Source: an uncultured Alphaproteobacteria bacterium
Lineage (GTDB): Bacteria; Pseudomonadota; Alphaproteobacteria; RF32; CAG-239
NCBI GenBank assembly: GCA_944391495.1
Contig: CALXTU010000002.1
Location: 62,001-126,000, forward strand
Length of the DNA: 64,000 nucleotides
Direction of reading: 5' to 3'
The notes beneath the pieces were generated by a model that did no database searches, had not been told where the DNA came from, and saw nothing but the letters and a program-made list of their open reading frames with translations. Positions 23,485 through 30,616 of this stretch are shown here, in pieces; position 1 is the stretch's first letter; every line of letters begins with the position of its first letter. Both the position numbers and the translations under genes were made by a program.

Positions 23485-25191
23485 TTATTTTTTCATATAT
23501 TTTTCTCTGAGTCTTTGCCGGTTCTTTTTCTTGGAGATGAAACAACAAATAAATTTTATCAACCATTTGGGATATTCATATTTGAGAATTATCTTATCCT
23601 TGACCGGTGAAATATCAATATATGACCGATATAATTTGCCAAACAATGTTTTATAATATTTCCAAGGCTTTTTAACGTCTGTCATATGCAAAATAACCGG
23701 ATGCTTTAATTGATTTTTTATATCTTTTTTTGAAGTGCTGAAAATGGCTGCCAGTTTCTTTACCGGTAGTTTATACGCTGTTCTGGTGCAATTATATTTT
23801 AAGCTTAACGGCACAACATTATTGTTAAAGACAACGTTAAACACATCTTGATCCATATAATGCAAATCTGTCCGCGATAGTTTGGTCTGCCACAAAGTTT
23901 CCGCAACATTTTCGGCCCTCATCCTCTTTAAATTCAATAACATAACCCCGCTGTTGAAATAAAAAGGCAAACCAACGCGCAAATGTTCTTTATTTTTTAT
24001 CATACCAACAGTACCTGCTGCTGCTGCATATTTACCATTAATATTGGTATGGTAGAGTTCATCTAGGCCTTTCAGAATAAGTGTATCACCGTCTATATAT
24101 AAGATTTTGTCACATTCGGTTAAAATGTCTGGAATATTAAATTTGAGTAATGCTGTCGGCGTTACATAACTTGATGATTCCGGAATTGCTTTTAATTTTA
24201 TATTTTTATGCAGAACAATATTTACGTTGTTTCTTTGCAATTCATAAAACCGGTTTTCATTCTCTTCCGAAACATCATATAAGAATATATGAACATTGTA
24301 ATATGTTGATGCATTCATATTTTTGATAAGACTGGTTATGGAAACAATTGTCGGCAGCACATAGTTTTCATCGGCAATATAGCATATCTCGACTTTTACT
24401 TTTGAACTAATTATCGTTTTTTGTTTTGCCCATAACGAGCTGCAGGCTTGAAAAAATTGCTGATTCAATTTGCGACTTTCCTCCAGAGCTTGAGGGTATT
24501 GTTGAGCTATGGTAATATCTTTTTCAATGTTTCCCGAATAAATGGTTGGTTTATATTTTAAATAATCAAATTTTGAAGAAAATGCTTCGGTAAGAATAAC
24601 TTTTTTATTCATTAAAGTCGCCCAATAACAGGCATGATAAGTGTTGGTTATAATAATATCTGAGCTTCCTATAAATTCTATTATTTCAGATATTGAAGTT
24701 TTATTGGTTATTTTATCGGCTGCCTGTTCCACGGATACCGGATAGCTTTTGTGTTCGATGATTCCTATTTTACGTTTCCGTGGGAACTGTTTTTGCAAAT
24801 CCGGATGCAAACAAGACACACATGGCAGATATGAAAAACCTGATGGATGATTATAATCGCGTATACCTATAAATTTGAATTTTTGCCATTGTATCTGACT
24901 CGTTGTTTTTTGCGCATCAAAATGAGCGTTATATCCTGCTCCCCAAAGAATAACATTTTGGCAAATTTCAAACAATTTATTGATAGACTCATTCCATTCT
25001 TCCAAACAATCTATCAGGCCTCCGCCGCCAAGAATAACAATATCATCTTTTGTTATCGCGTTATAATTAATATTATAAATATCGTGTCTTTGCCATTGGA
25101 CAGACGAAAACTCAGCAAAATAACTCAACGGACAACAGCTGATGTCTCCGGCATTAAAACTATCAATACGATGAACGAAATGTATTGTCAT
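23485..25191 (-). CDS. Polysaccharide pyruvyltransferase–GT8 glycosyltransferase fusion
   Basis: 568 residues with two enzymes in one chain. The N-terminal ~240 residues form a polysaccharide pyruvyltransferase domain (NAGDISCCPLSYF start, DIVILGGGGLID, SSDIIITNTYHACYWATLMNKKVI). The C-terminal ~280 residues form a GT8 domain (VEICYIADENYVLPTIVSITSL, YIDGDTLIL with the metal-binding DxD, FNSGVMLLNLKRMR, DQDVFNVVF). It would add ketal pyruvate and a hexose to a surface glycan. The start at 25191 has GAGG upstream and gives the correct domain N-terminus; the frame is open 31 codons further. It overlaps the upstream GT2 gene by 29 bases and is last in the operon. It is strongly AT-rich. Confidence 0.85.
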   Translation of the reverse strand: MTIHFVHRIDSFNAGDISCCPLSYFAEFSSVQWQRHDIYNINYNAITKDDIVILGGGGLIDCLEEWNESINKLFEICQNVILWGAGYNAHFDAQKTTSQIQWQKFKFIGIRDYNHPSGFSYLPCVSCLHPDLQKQFPRKRKIGIIEHKSYPVSVEQAADKITNKTSISEIIEFIGSSDIIITNTYHACYWATLMNKKVILTEAFSSKFDYLKYKPTIYSGNIEKDITIAQQYPQALEESRKLNQQFFQACSSLWAKQKTIISSKVKVEICYIADENYVLPTIVSITSLIKNMNASTYYNVHIFLYDVSEENENRFYELQRNNVNIVLHKNIKLKAIPESSSYVTPTALLKFNIPDILTECDKILYIDGDTLILKGLDELYHTNINGKYAAAAGTVGMIKNKEHLRVGLPFYFNSGVMLLNLKRMRAENVAETLWQTKLSRTDLHYMDQDVFNVVFNNNVVPLSLKYNCTRTAYKLPVKKLAAIFSTSKKDIKNQLKHPVILHMTDVKKPWKYYKTLFGKLYRSYIDISPVKDKIILKYEYPKWLIKFICCFISKKKNRQRLREKYMKK

Positions 25192-26197
25192 TTTCAACCT
25201 CAATTGAAAATAATGGAATAATATTAAAAAGTTTACTCTCCCAAGATTTAAAATTTGTTCCATTGTGTAGCATGTCATAAACAAAGCTATAAAGTTTATT
25301 AAAGTCTTTATTATTTGATAAACATAAATTTCTTATGTCTGTCGCAGTCAAAGGACATCCTGCAAGCCATTTTTTTAATTCGTAACTAAAACTTTTAATA
25401 AGTTGTTTATCTGTCAAGCGATGATAATAATTATAAAAATTCAAAAGATACCAAAAATAACACCATTTTAGCTTATTTTTGTCTGTTGTGGTTCGATCAC
25501 TTATTTTTTGAAAATATTTAAAATCTTTGAACCAATCTAAGATTTTTGCATCTATTTTTCCTGTAACAGAGGAGCTCCTTTGGCGATAAAAATAACAATT
25601 TTTTACAAATGCAATCTTCTCTGCCCACAAGATCATAAAACATCCCCAGGAATTATCTTCATAAAAACATTTTTCTATAAACTTCAATCCATGTTTGTCC
25701 AAAAATGATTTTCGATACAACTTTTCCCATGCCGGTGTAAAATAATTTATAAAGTTACTGTCCGTATATTTTTCAATGCCTTTCTTATTTCCAAAATCTC
25801 GCCAACCTTTAGTATATTTCTTTTTATCATCTATGTAGCAAGTTTCCCCTGTCAGGACCAGATCAACATTTGTTTCTTCTATCTTCCTATACATTATTTC
25901 ACAAGTAAATGGTTCCAACCAGTCGTCCGAATCCAAAAAAAGAATATATTGACCAGAAGCTACTGCTAAGCCTGCGTTTCTGGCTTTTCCTATATTACCA
26001 TTTTCTTGATGTATTACTTGTATTTGTTTATACTTTTTCGCATAAAAATCACAAATTTGCGGACAATTATCCGTGCTCCCGTCATCAACCAGTATAAGCT
26101 CAAAATCTTGCATTGTCTGTGACAACACACTTTCAATGCATTGAGACAAATATGTCTCAACGTTATATACAGGAACAATAATAGATATTCTAGGCAT
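25163..26197 (-). CDS. GT2-family glycosyltransferase
   Basis: 344 residues. The GT-A domain is textbook: ISIIVPVYNVETYLSQCIESVLSQT, ILVDDGSTD, GKARNAGL, ILFLDSDDWLEP. The C-terminal half is helical and ends with a hydrophobic–basic patch (KLFNIIPLFSIEVEN) that resembles the tail repeats of the neighbouring GT32 protein. AGGA lies eight bases before the ATG and the start overlaps the GT32 stop region (TAAATG). It is AT-rich like the rest of the cluster. The sugar is unknown. Confidence 0.92.
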   Translation of the reverse strand: MPRISIIVPVYNVETYLSQCIESVLSQTMQDFELILVDDGSTDNCPQICDFYAKKYKQIQVIHQENGNIGKARNAGLAVASGQYILFLDSDDWLEPFTCEIMYRKIEETNVDLVLTGETCYIDDKKKYTKGWRDFGNKKGIEKYTDSNFINYFTPAWEKLYRKSFLDKHGLKFIEKCFYEDNSWGCFMILWAEKIAFVKNCYFYRQRSSSVTGKIDAKILDWFKDFKYFQKISDRTTTDKNKLKWCYFWYLLNFYNYYHRLTDKQLIKSFSYELKKWLAGCPLTATDIRNLCLSNNKDFNKLYSFVYDMLHNGTNFKSWESKLFNIIPLFSIEVENDNTFRSSY

Positions 26198-27178
26198 TTA
26201 CATTTTCCTTTTAATCTTTAATAACGGTATAAAACCAAATAACTTTATATAAATTTTTCGCAACTTTCTGCTTATTTTCAAAAGCGGTATAAAATTAAAT
26301 AATAAAAGACTATCTTTATCTTCGTTATTTTTAATTTTTAACAATGGTACAAAATTAAAAAGCCAATATGTTATACTGTTTTTACTTCTTTTTATGGTAA
26401 AGAGCCAAATTTCCCACAATTTAATGATATATTGATTAGTTCTCGGCGGTATTTCTTTCAGGTGCTTGTTTTCCAAAAAATATAAGATATCCGGCCTTAC
26501 CCAACTGCCCCCAAACCAGTGTATAGTGTGGGTATCTTCTTCAACACATTCCGGCGAAAAAGTCTGACCATATCTGAACGGAATAAAATATCTTTCGGGA
26601 TAAAGCGTGATATCTTTGTATTGAATAATCTTTTGCTCGGATTTGACGGGATAGTCCTGCGGTTCATAAACATCTTCCAGATAATACCGAAAAATTTCCG
26701 GCATAGTATAGAAAGGGACATTCCATATATTTACTTTGCTGTTTTCGTCATAAAAATCCAAAATTTTCTTTAAGAACGCATTGCCTTTGCACGCGCCCAA
26801 AATAGCCGGCTCGACATAATTTTGCCAACCGTCTCTTTTAGAATCCTGAATACCAACAAAGGCTTTATCTTTGAGAAATTTATCCAGCGGTTTTACAATC
26901 GTTACGTCTGTATCCAGATAAATTCCCCCGTTTTCATATAGTGTTTTTATCCGAACATAATCGGCAACATACGCCCACATCTGCCGCTCATATACCGTGC
27001 GAAACCAACGATTGCTTTTAAGTTCTTGAGCAAAATCAAAATATTTTTTGCTATCTTCATTAATCTCAATAATTTCATAATCCGGACAAACCTGCCGCCA
27101 CGACTGCATACAGGCTAAAACATCTCTTTTCTTAGGATCATTAACTCCCCATACATAAAATATTCTTTTTGGTATCAT
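26198..27178 (-). CDS. GT32-type (Och1-like) glycosyltransferase with C-terminal repeated motif
   Basis: 326 residues. The catalytic part carries IPKRIFYVWG at the start and the DxD motif in YENGGIYLDTDVTIVKPLD, typical of GT32 capsular sugar transferases. The C-terminal ~60 residues contain three copies of an LFxFxPLLKI unit (LFNFVPLLKIK, LFNFIPLLKIS, LFGFIPLLKIK) separated by charged linkers, suggesting amphipathic membrane anchoring. The start at 27178 shares one base with the upstream stop (TAATG) and has GGGAG nine bases before it; an in-frame ATG at 27193 is less likely. Confidence 0.85.
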   Translation of the reverse strand: MIPKRIFYVWGVNDPKKRDVLACMQSWRQVCPDYEIIEINEDSKKYFDFAQELKSNRWFRTVYERQMWAYVADYVRIKTLYENGGIYLDTDVTIVKPLDKFLKDKAFVGIQDSKRDGWQNYVEPAILGACKGNAFLKKILDFYDENSKVNIWNVPFYTMPEIFRYYLEDVYEPQDYPVKSEQKIIQYKDITLYPERYFIPFRYGQTFSPECVEEDTHTIHWFGGSWVRPDILYFLENKHLKEIPPRTNQYIIKLWEIWLFTIKRSKNSITYWLFNFVPLLKIKNNEDKDSLLLFNFIPLLKISRKLRKIYIKLFGFIPLLKIKRKM

Positions 27179-27612
27179 TATTTTTTCTCCCATTTATTTA
27201 AAATCCATGATGACGAATTGGCTTTTGTATTTCCTCCAACACCAAAAGCCAACTCAACGCCGCATTCTTTACATACTTCTGTTTCCGGTATATTTTCTTT
27301 GTTACGATCACCACCGTTGGCAAACACAAGGCGGGCTTGCGGATATTTATTGCGAACCTTTTTGATGCCGGCAGAGGCTGAATTGTCCGTGTCATCGAAA
27401 TCTAAGACGTCGATCACCCCTTTCATATTTTCCAAAATTATTCGACGCGTTTGCATATCGTAAAAATTTTTGCCTTTTTTTCGTCGCAGCCATGCATCTG
27501 AATTTAATAGAACGATTACACCGTCCGAATCTTGGGCCGATGCTTTTATCATGGATATATGTCCCTCGTGAATCGGGTCGAAACCACCTGACACAATATA
27601 ATAAACCGCCAT
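27178..27612 (-). CDS. Cytidylyltransferase-family nucleotidyltransferase
   Basis: A 144-residue HxGH-motif nucleotidyltransferase: YYIVSGGFDPIHEGHISMIKAS at the N-terminus binds the nucleotide. A late substrate region NGGDRNKENIPE replaces the ISSTRIR-type motif of other branches. Relatives activate small phosphates or heptoses for glycan decoration (CTP or ATP plus X-phosphate gives NDP-X). AGGAG precedes the ATG. It is directly upstream of the GT32 gene with a stop/start overlap, so it probably makes an activated precursor for this operon. Confidence 0.8.
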   Translation of the reverse strand: MAVYYIVSGGFDPIHEGHISMIKASAQDSDGVIVLLNSDAWLRRKKGKNFYDMQTRRIILENMKGVIDVLDFDDTDNSASAGIKKVRNKYPQARLVFANGGDRNKENIPETEVCKECGVELAFGVGGNTKANSSSWILNKWEKK

Positions 27613-27749
27613 ATCTGATATTCTCCTGTTTGTATTTTAATGAAAACATAAATCCTTTTTTGACAAGGACTTGCCAACCTGAATGGGGATTAAGATATCG
27701 CTTTTGGGCGCGAAACCTGATTTATGATGGCAAATAAAAATTCTACAAC

Positions 27750-28718
27750 TCATAGTTCATAAGTTCCTTTAATCAGTTTTTTATAAGTCCAATATCTTGT
27801 GAGTTTATGGCCACGCCAAGAGAGCAGACCTTTGCTGTCCAAGTCCATTAATTCCTTTGCAAACTCCTTGAACATCAGCGGCTGATTAGCACTGTCTGCC
27901 CGCCGGCATCTGCCCAGCTGCTGTTTTAAAATTCCCGGAATAAACTCGCGTTTTAAAAACGACAGTTCTTTCTCAAATTCCGGAGTTTTATAAATTTCAT
28001 AAACTGATTTAATACCTGTGTGGTAATCAAGTATTTGCTGAGGATTGCCCTTTGCGTTGGATATACTCTCGTCATTAACAGAGTAGTAATAAAACTTTGC
28101 AGGGGTTATAACCGTTCTCGGTCGTCGGGAAAGAACAGCATATGTATGCGGAAAATCTTCAAAATGAATTTTGGGTATAAAATCTATGCCATCAAGCAAC
28201 TTTTTCTTATACAGCTTTGTCCACACATTAAAATGTATTCTGTACTTTTCTTTACGTTTTACCTGAAACAGAGGATTGCTGGTTATCTTAAATTTGACTT
28301 TGTTGGGATCAACATATTTTGTGATGAATTTTTCCTTGTTTTCGCTGTAATACTCAAAATTTACCAACTCTGCATTATGTTTCTGAGCCAAACCATAAGC
28401 TACCTCTAATAATTGCGGGTGTATGGCGTCATCTGAATCCAGAAAGTAGATATATTCGCCTTGAGCAAGATTTTTACCATTGTTTCTTGCCATGGATAAG
28501 CCTTGATTTTCTTGGTGGATTACCTTAAAACGGCCGTCGCATTTTGCATATTCATCTAAAATTGCGCCACATTTGTCAGGACTGCCATCATCTATACATA
28601 AAGCCTCCCAGTCTGCAAATGTTTGCGCAAGAACAGAATCTAAGCACCGGCGAAGATATTTTTCTACTTTGTAACAAGGTATAATGACTGATACTTTAGG
28701 CATCGGCATTTCTTTCAT
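27750..28718 (-). CDS. GT2-family glycosyltransferase
   Basis: 322 residues with the GT-A signature VSVIIPCYKVEKYLRRCLDSVLAQT, CIDDGSPD, GLSMARNNG and YFLDSDDAIHPQ, followed by the acceptor region FNVWTKLYKKKLL and HFEDFPHTY. The start overlaps the stop of the upstream CgeB-like gene (TAATG), so the two are coupled. A 137-bp gap separates it from the cytidylyltransferase, in which no gene is seen. Confidence 0.92.
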   Translation of the reverse strand: MKEMPMPKVSVIIPCYKVEKYLRRCLDSVLAQTFADWEALCIDDGSPDKCGAILDEYAKCDGRFKVIHQENQGLSMARNNGKNLAQGEYIYFLDSDDAIHPQLLEVAYGLAQKHNAELVNFEYYSENKEKFITKYVDPNKVKFKITSNPLFQVKRKEKYRIHFNVWTKLYKKKLLDGIDFIPKIHFEDFPHTYAVLSRRPRTVITPAKFYYYSVNDESISNAKGNPQQILDYHTGIKSVYEIYKTPEFEKELSFLKREFIPGILKQQLGRCRRADSANQPLMFKEFAKELMDLDSKGLLSWRGHKLTRYWTYKKLIKGTYEL

Positions 28719-29779
28719 TATTTCACGATTGTCGGCCAGGGATAATCTTTGGCGTCAAATTCATCAAACATCAGACCGGCGATATATTTGGCAACCAGCC
28801 TCTCGTTAAACAGTTCGTGATATTTCTTCCACCCTTTTTCGGCTATTGCCATTCGCTCTTCCGGATTCTTACGATAATAATCAATCTTTTCATAAAGCTC
28901 GTCCTCGTCTTTATAAAAAGCAATCTCATCATCGCCAAACAAATCCTGAAAACCGTTGCGGGTATCAACTAATGCCAAAACACCGTTACCCATCATATGT
29001 GCCATCCGGTCGGACGCATACAAATAATCAGCACAGCAGTTTAAGCATAATCCCATCGCCGTATCAGACAACACAGTCTGATATTCTCCTCCCAGCAGAT
29101 TAGTTCCGTTAATCCGCGGAAACAATACCTTGTCCATACCGATATGCCTGCTTATACGTTCGGTAATTTCTTTAGTGGTCATAATGTTTCCGAAAAAATC
29201 GCGTCTACTTTGTGGTGATGCCGGAAATACTAAATCCCAATTTGTATCTTTTATTTCAAACGCCCGCCCGGTCTCAATTGATCTGTCTACCGGATTGGGC
29301 ATAAAACCGATCTTGTGTCTTTTTATGTCAAACTGCCAGAGCAATTTTTTATCTGCCGTTGTGATGATGGTATAATCCACCAAATCAATTTTCGATTTAA
29401 TATGTTGAATATTTTTGGCTCCGTAATTCGGATTAATGCAGTCCACGTTCCATTGCAAAACCTTCGCATTAGGCAATGCCTTACGGATACGAGCCAATGT
29501 TTCAGGCATTATGGTATCGGCATGACCAAGAATAATGCCGTCCGGATTAGTATCCACACAGTATTGATAAAACAACTCATTAAACGGCTTGCGGCCAAAC
29601 TGCTTCAGCTTGCCAAACACTGAAAATGTTTTCAGAATATCGCGGTCTGAAAAATCCAAAACATTATGTCCATTGCGGATAAGACCGTGTGATATCTTGT
29701 ACGACGCAATGTTCATATATGCGCCGGTGCGTTTCAATAAATTAAAATTCGTGCAATGTATTATCCGCTTACCGTGCAT
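28718..29779 (-). CDS. CgeB-like glycosyltransferase (GT1/GT4-like)
   Basis: 353 residues. The N-terminal region (LLKRTGAYMNIASYKISHGLIRNGHNV) and the C-terminal donor-binding end resemble CgeB-type glycosyltransferases: YLYASDRMAHMMGNGVLALVDTRNGFQDLFGDDEIAFYKDEDELYEKIDYY. GGAGG lies six to seven bases before the ATG. The start overlaps the resolvase-like gene by 11 bases, so expression of the glycan genes depends on that leader gene. Substrate unknown. Confidence 0.85.
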   Translation of the reverse strand: MHGKRIIHCTNFNLLKRTGAYMNIASYKISHGLIRNGHNVLDFSDRDILKTFSVFGKLKQFGRKPFNELFYQYCVDTNPDGIILGHADTIMPETLARIRKALPNAKVLQWNVDCINPNYGAKNIQHIKSKIDLVDYTIITTADKKLLWQFDIKRHKIGFMPNPVDRSIETGRAFEIKDTNWDLVFPASPQSRRDFFGNIMTTKEITERISRHIGMDKVLFPRINGTNLLGGEYQTVLSDTAMGLCLNCCADYLYASDRMAHMMGNGVLALVDTRNGFQDLFGDDEIAFYKDEDELYEKIDYYRKNPEERMAIAEKGWKKYHELFNERLVAKYIAGLMFDEFDAKDYPWPTIVK

Positions 29780-30341
29780 TTTCCACCTCCAGGCCTTTGT
29801 CTTTGATAAAGTTATAAAGTGTTACGACGCTGACGCCGAGCTCTCTGGCAATTCTGGTCTTGGCCATTCCCTTGTTCAGAAAACGGCGTATCAGGCTTTC
29901 CTGTCCGTCGAGCTTTTTCCTTAAGCGGGCACCTTTTTTCATGCCGAGTTTTATGCCTCTGGCTTTGCACCGCGACAAAGCTTCGGCCGTACGTCTGGAG
30001 GCTATATTCGTCCGTAAGCCGACCGCGGCATCAAAACCGTCAAGCCAGGCCTTTTGTTCCGGCAGAAAGACATAGTCCTCACGCGCCGAATACAGCTTGA
30101 CCTTTTTGACTGACAACAGATGAAAAATATCGCGAATGGTTAGAAGCGAACTGCCCAGGCTGTTTATGTCGCGGATAATCAAAATATCGTTTGGTGACAA
30201 AATATCACGGCAGAGCTCGTCAATGCTTATGCCGTTGTAGACAATCTCCAGCCAAAAGCCCCGTTTGGCGGCATAATCTTTTATTTCTTTGCAGCCGGCG
30301 GCGCTTTCTTTGACTTCTGCACTGGTATAACCGATTATCAT
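29769..30341 (-). CDS. Serine-recombinase-like protein with degenerate active site and C-terminal HTH
   Basis: 190 residues with resolvase/invertase architecture: an N-terminal resolvase fold (MIIGYTSAEVKESAAG..., DILIIRDINSLGSSLLTIRDI), an E-helix-like basic region (RCKARGIKLGMKKG) and a C-terminal Hin-type helix–turn–helix (GMAKTRIARELGVSVVTLYNFIKDKGL). The catalytic serine expected in the GYxRVS motif is gone (GYTSAE here), and the DRLGR arginines are replaced (DINSLGSS). It is therefore probably a DNA-binding regulator rather than an active recombinase. It starts the glycan operon and overlaps the next gene by 11 bases. The frame is open upstream to 30548, but that part covers terminator hairpins and does not look like protein. 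Confidence 0.75.
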   Translation of the reverse strand: MIIGYTSAEVKESAAGCKEIKDYAAKRGFWLEIVYNGISIDELCRDILSPNDILIIRDINSLGSSLLTIRDIFHLLSVKKVKLYSAREDYVFLPEQKAWLDGFDAAVGLRTNIASRRTAEALSRCKARGIKLGMKKGARLRKKLDGQESLIRRFLNKGMAKTRIARELGVSVVTLYNFIKDKGLEVENAR

Positions 30342-30343
30342 TA

Positions 30344-30406
30344 TTTCCAACTTCCGGTCTAACGTAACAAAAAAGCCACCTGATGAAGGTGACTGGAAGT
30401 TGGAAA
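30344..30406 (-). promoter_or_regulatory. Leader with an inverted repeat enclosing a terminator, before the glycan operon
   Basis: A perfect 12-bp inverted repeat, TTTCCAACTTCC (30344–30355) and GGAAGTTGGAAA (30395–30406), encloses a minus-strand terminator: GTCACC/GGTGGC stem (30393–30375), then six T (30374–30369). The downstream arm ends two bases before the start codon of the resolvase-like gene and contains its ribosome-binding region. This could be an attenuator with RBS sequestration or a protein-binding site. Confidence 0.7.
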
Positions 30407-30491
30407 CTACTACACATGAAATAGTGCGACATATTGACTGAAAACAGCTTATTTTGCCGCCTTCCAGTCTTCTTTTGACCAGAAAGCATGC

Positions 30492-30515
30492 AAAAAATCT
30501 CGCCTTTTGCAGGCG
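30492..30515 (-). terminator. Upstream terminator-like hairpin in the glycan operon leader
   Basis: On the minus strand CGCCT-GCAAA-AGGCG (30515–30501) is followed by AGA and six T (30497–30492). It lies about 100 bases before the second terminator, so the leader holds two candidate stop points. Confidence 0.55.
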
Positions 30516-30616
30516 CATGTGTACAGAGGTTTCCACACCCCAGAACATTCATCAAATGCTCCGTTGCTATCTTATGCATAGTTTAGAGAAAAAGTAAAGC
30601 ATAAAAAATCGGATAA

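Noticed and set aside
27692..27708. 17-bp identity with 60625–60641 (AAGATATCGCTTTTGGG)
   Set aside because: One shared 17-mer in 64 kb can occur by chance, and the surroundings differ; not called a repeat family.
29769..30341. Active DNA invertase switching the glycan operon
   Set aside because: The catalytic Ser and Arg positions are lost, and the inverted repeat arms are only 39 bp apart, too close for a typical invertible segment.
30342..30548. 69-codon N-terminal extension of the resolvase-like protein
   Set aside because: It covers two terminator-like hairpins and an inverted repeat and does not look like protein; the domain begins at the ATG at 30341.
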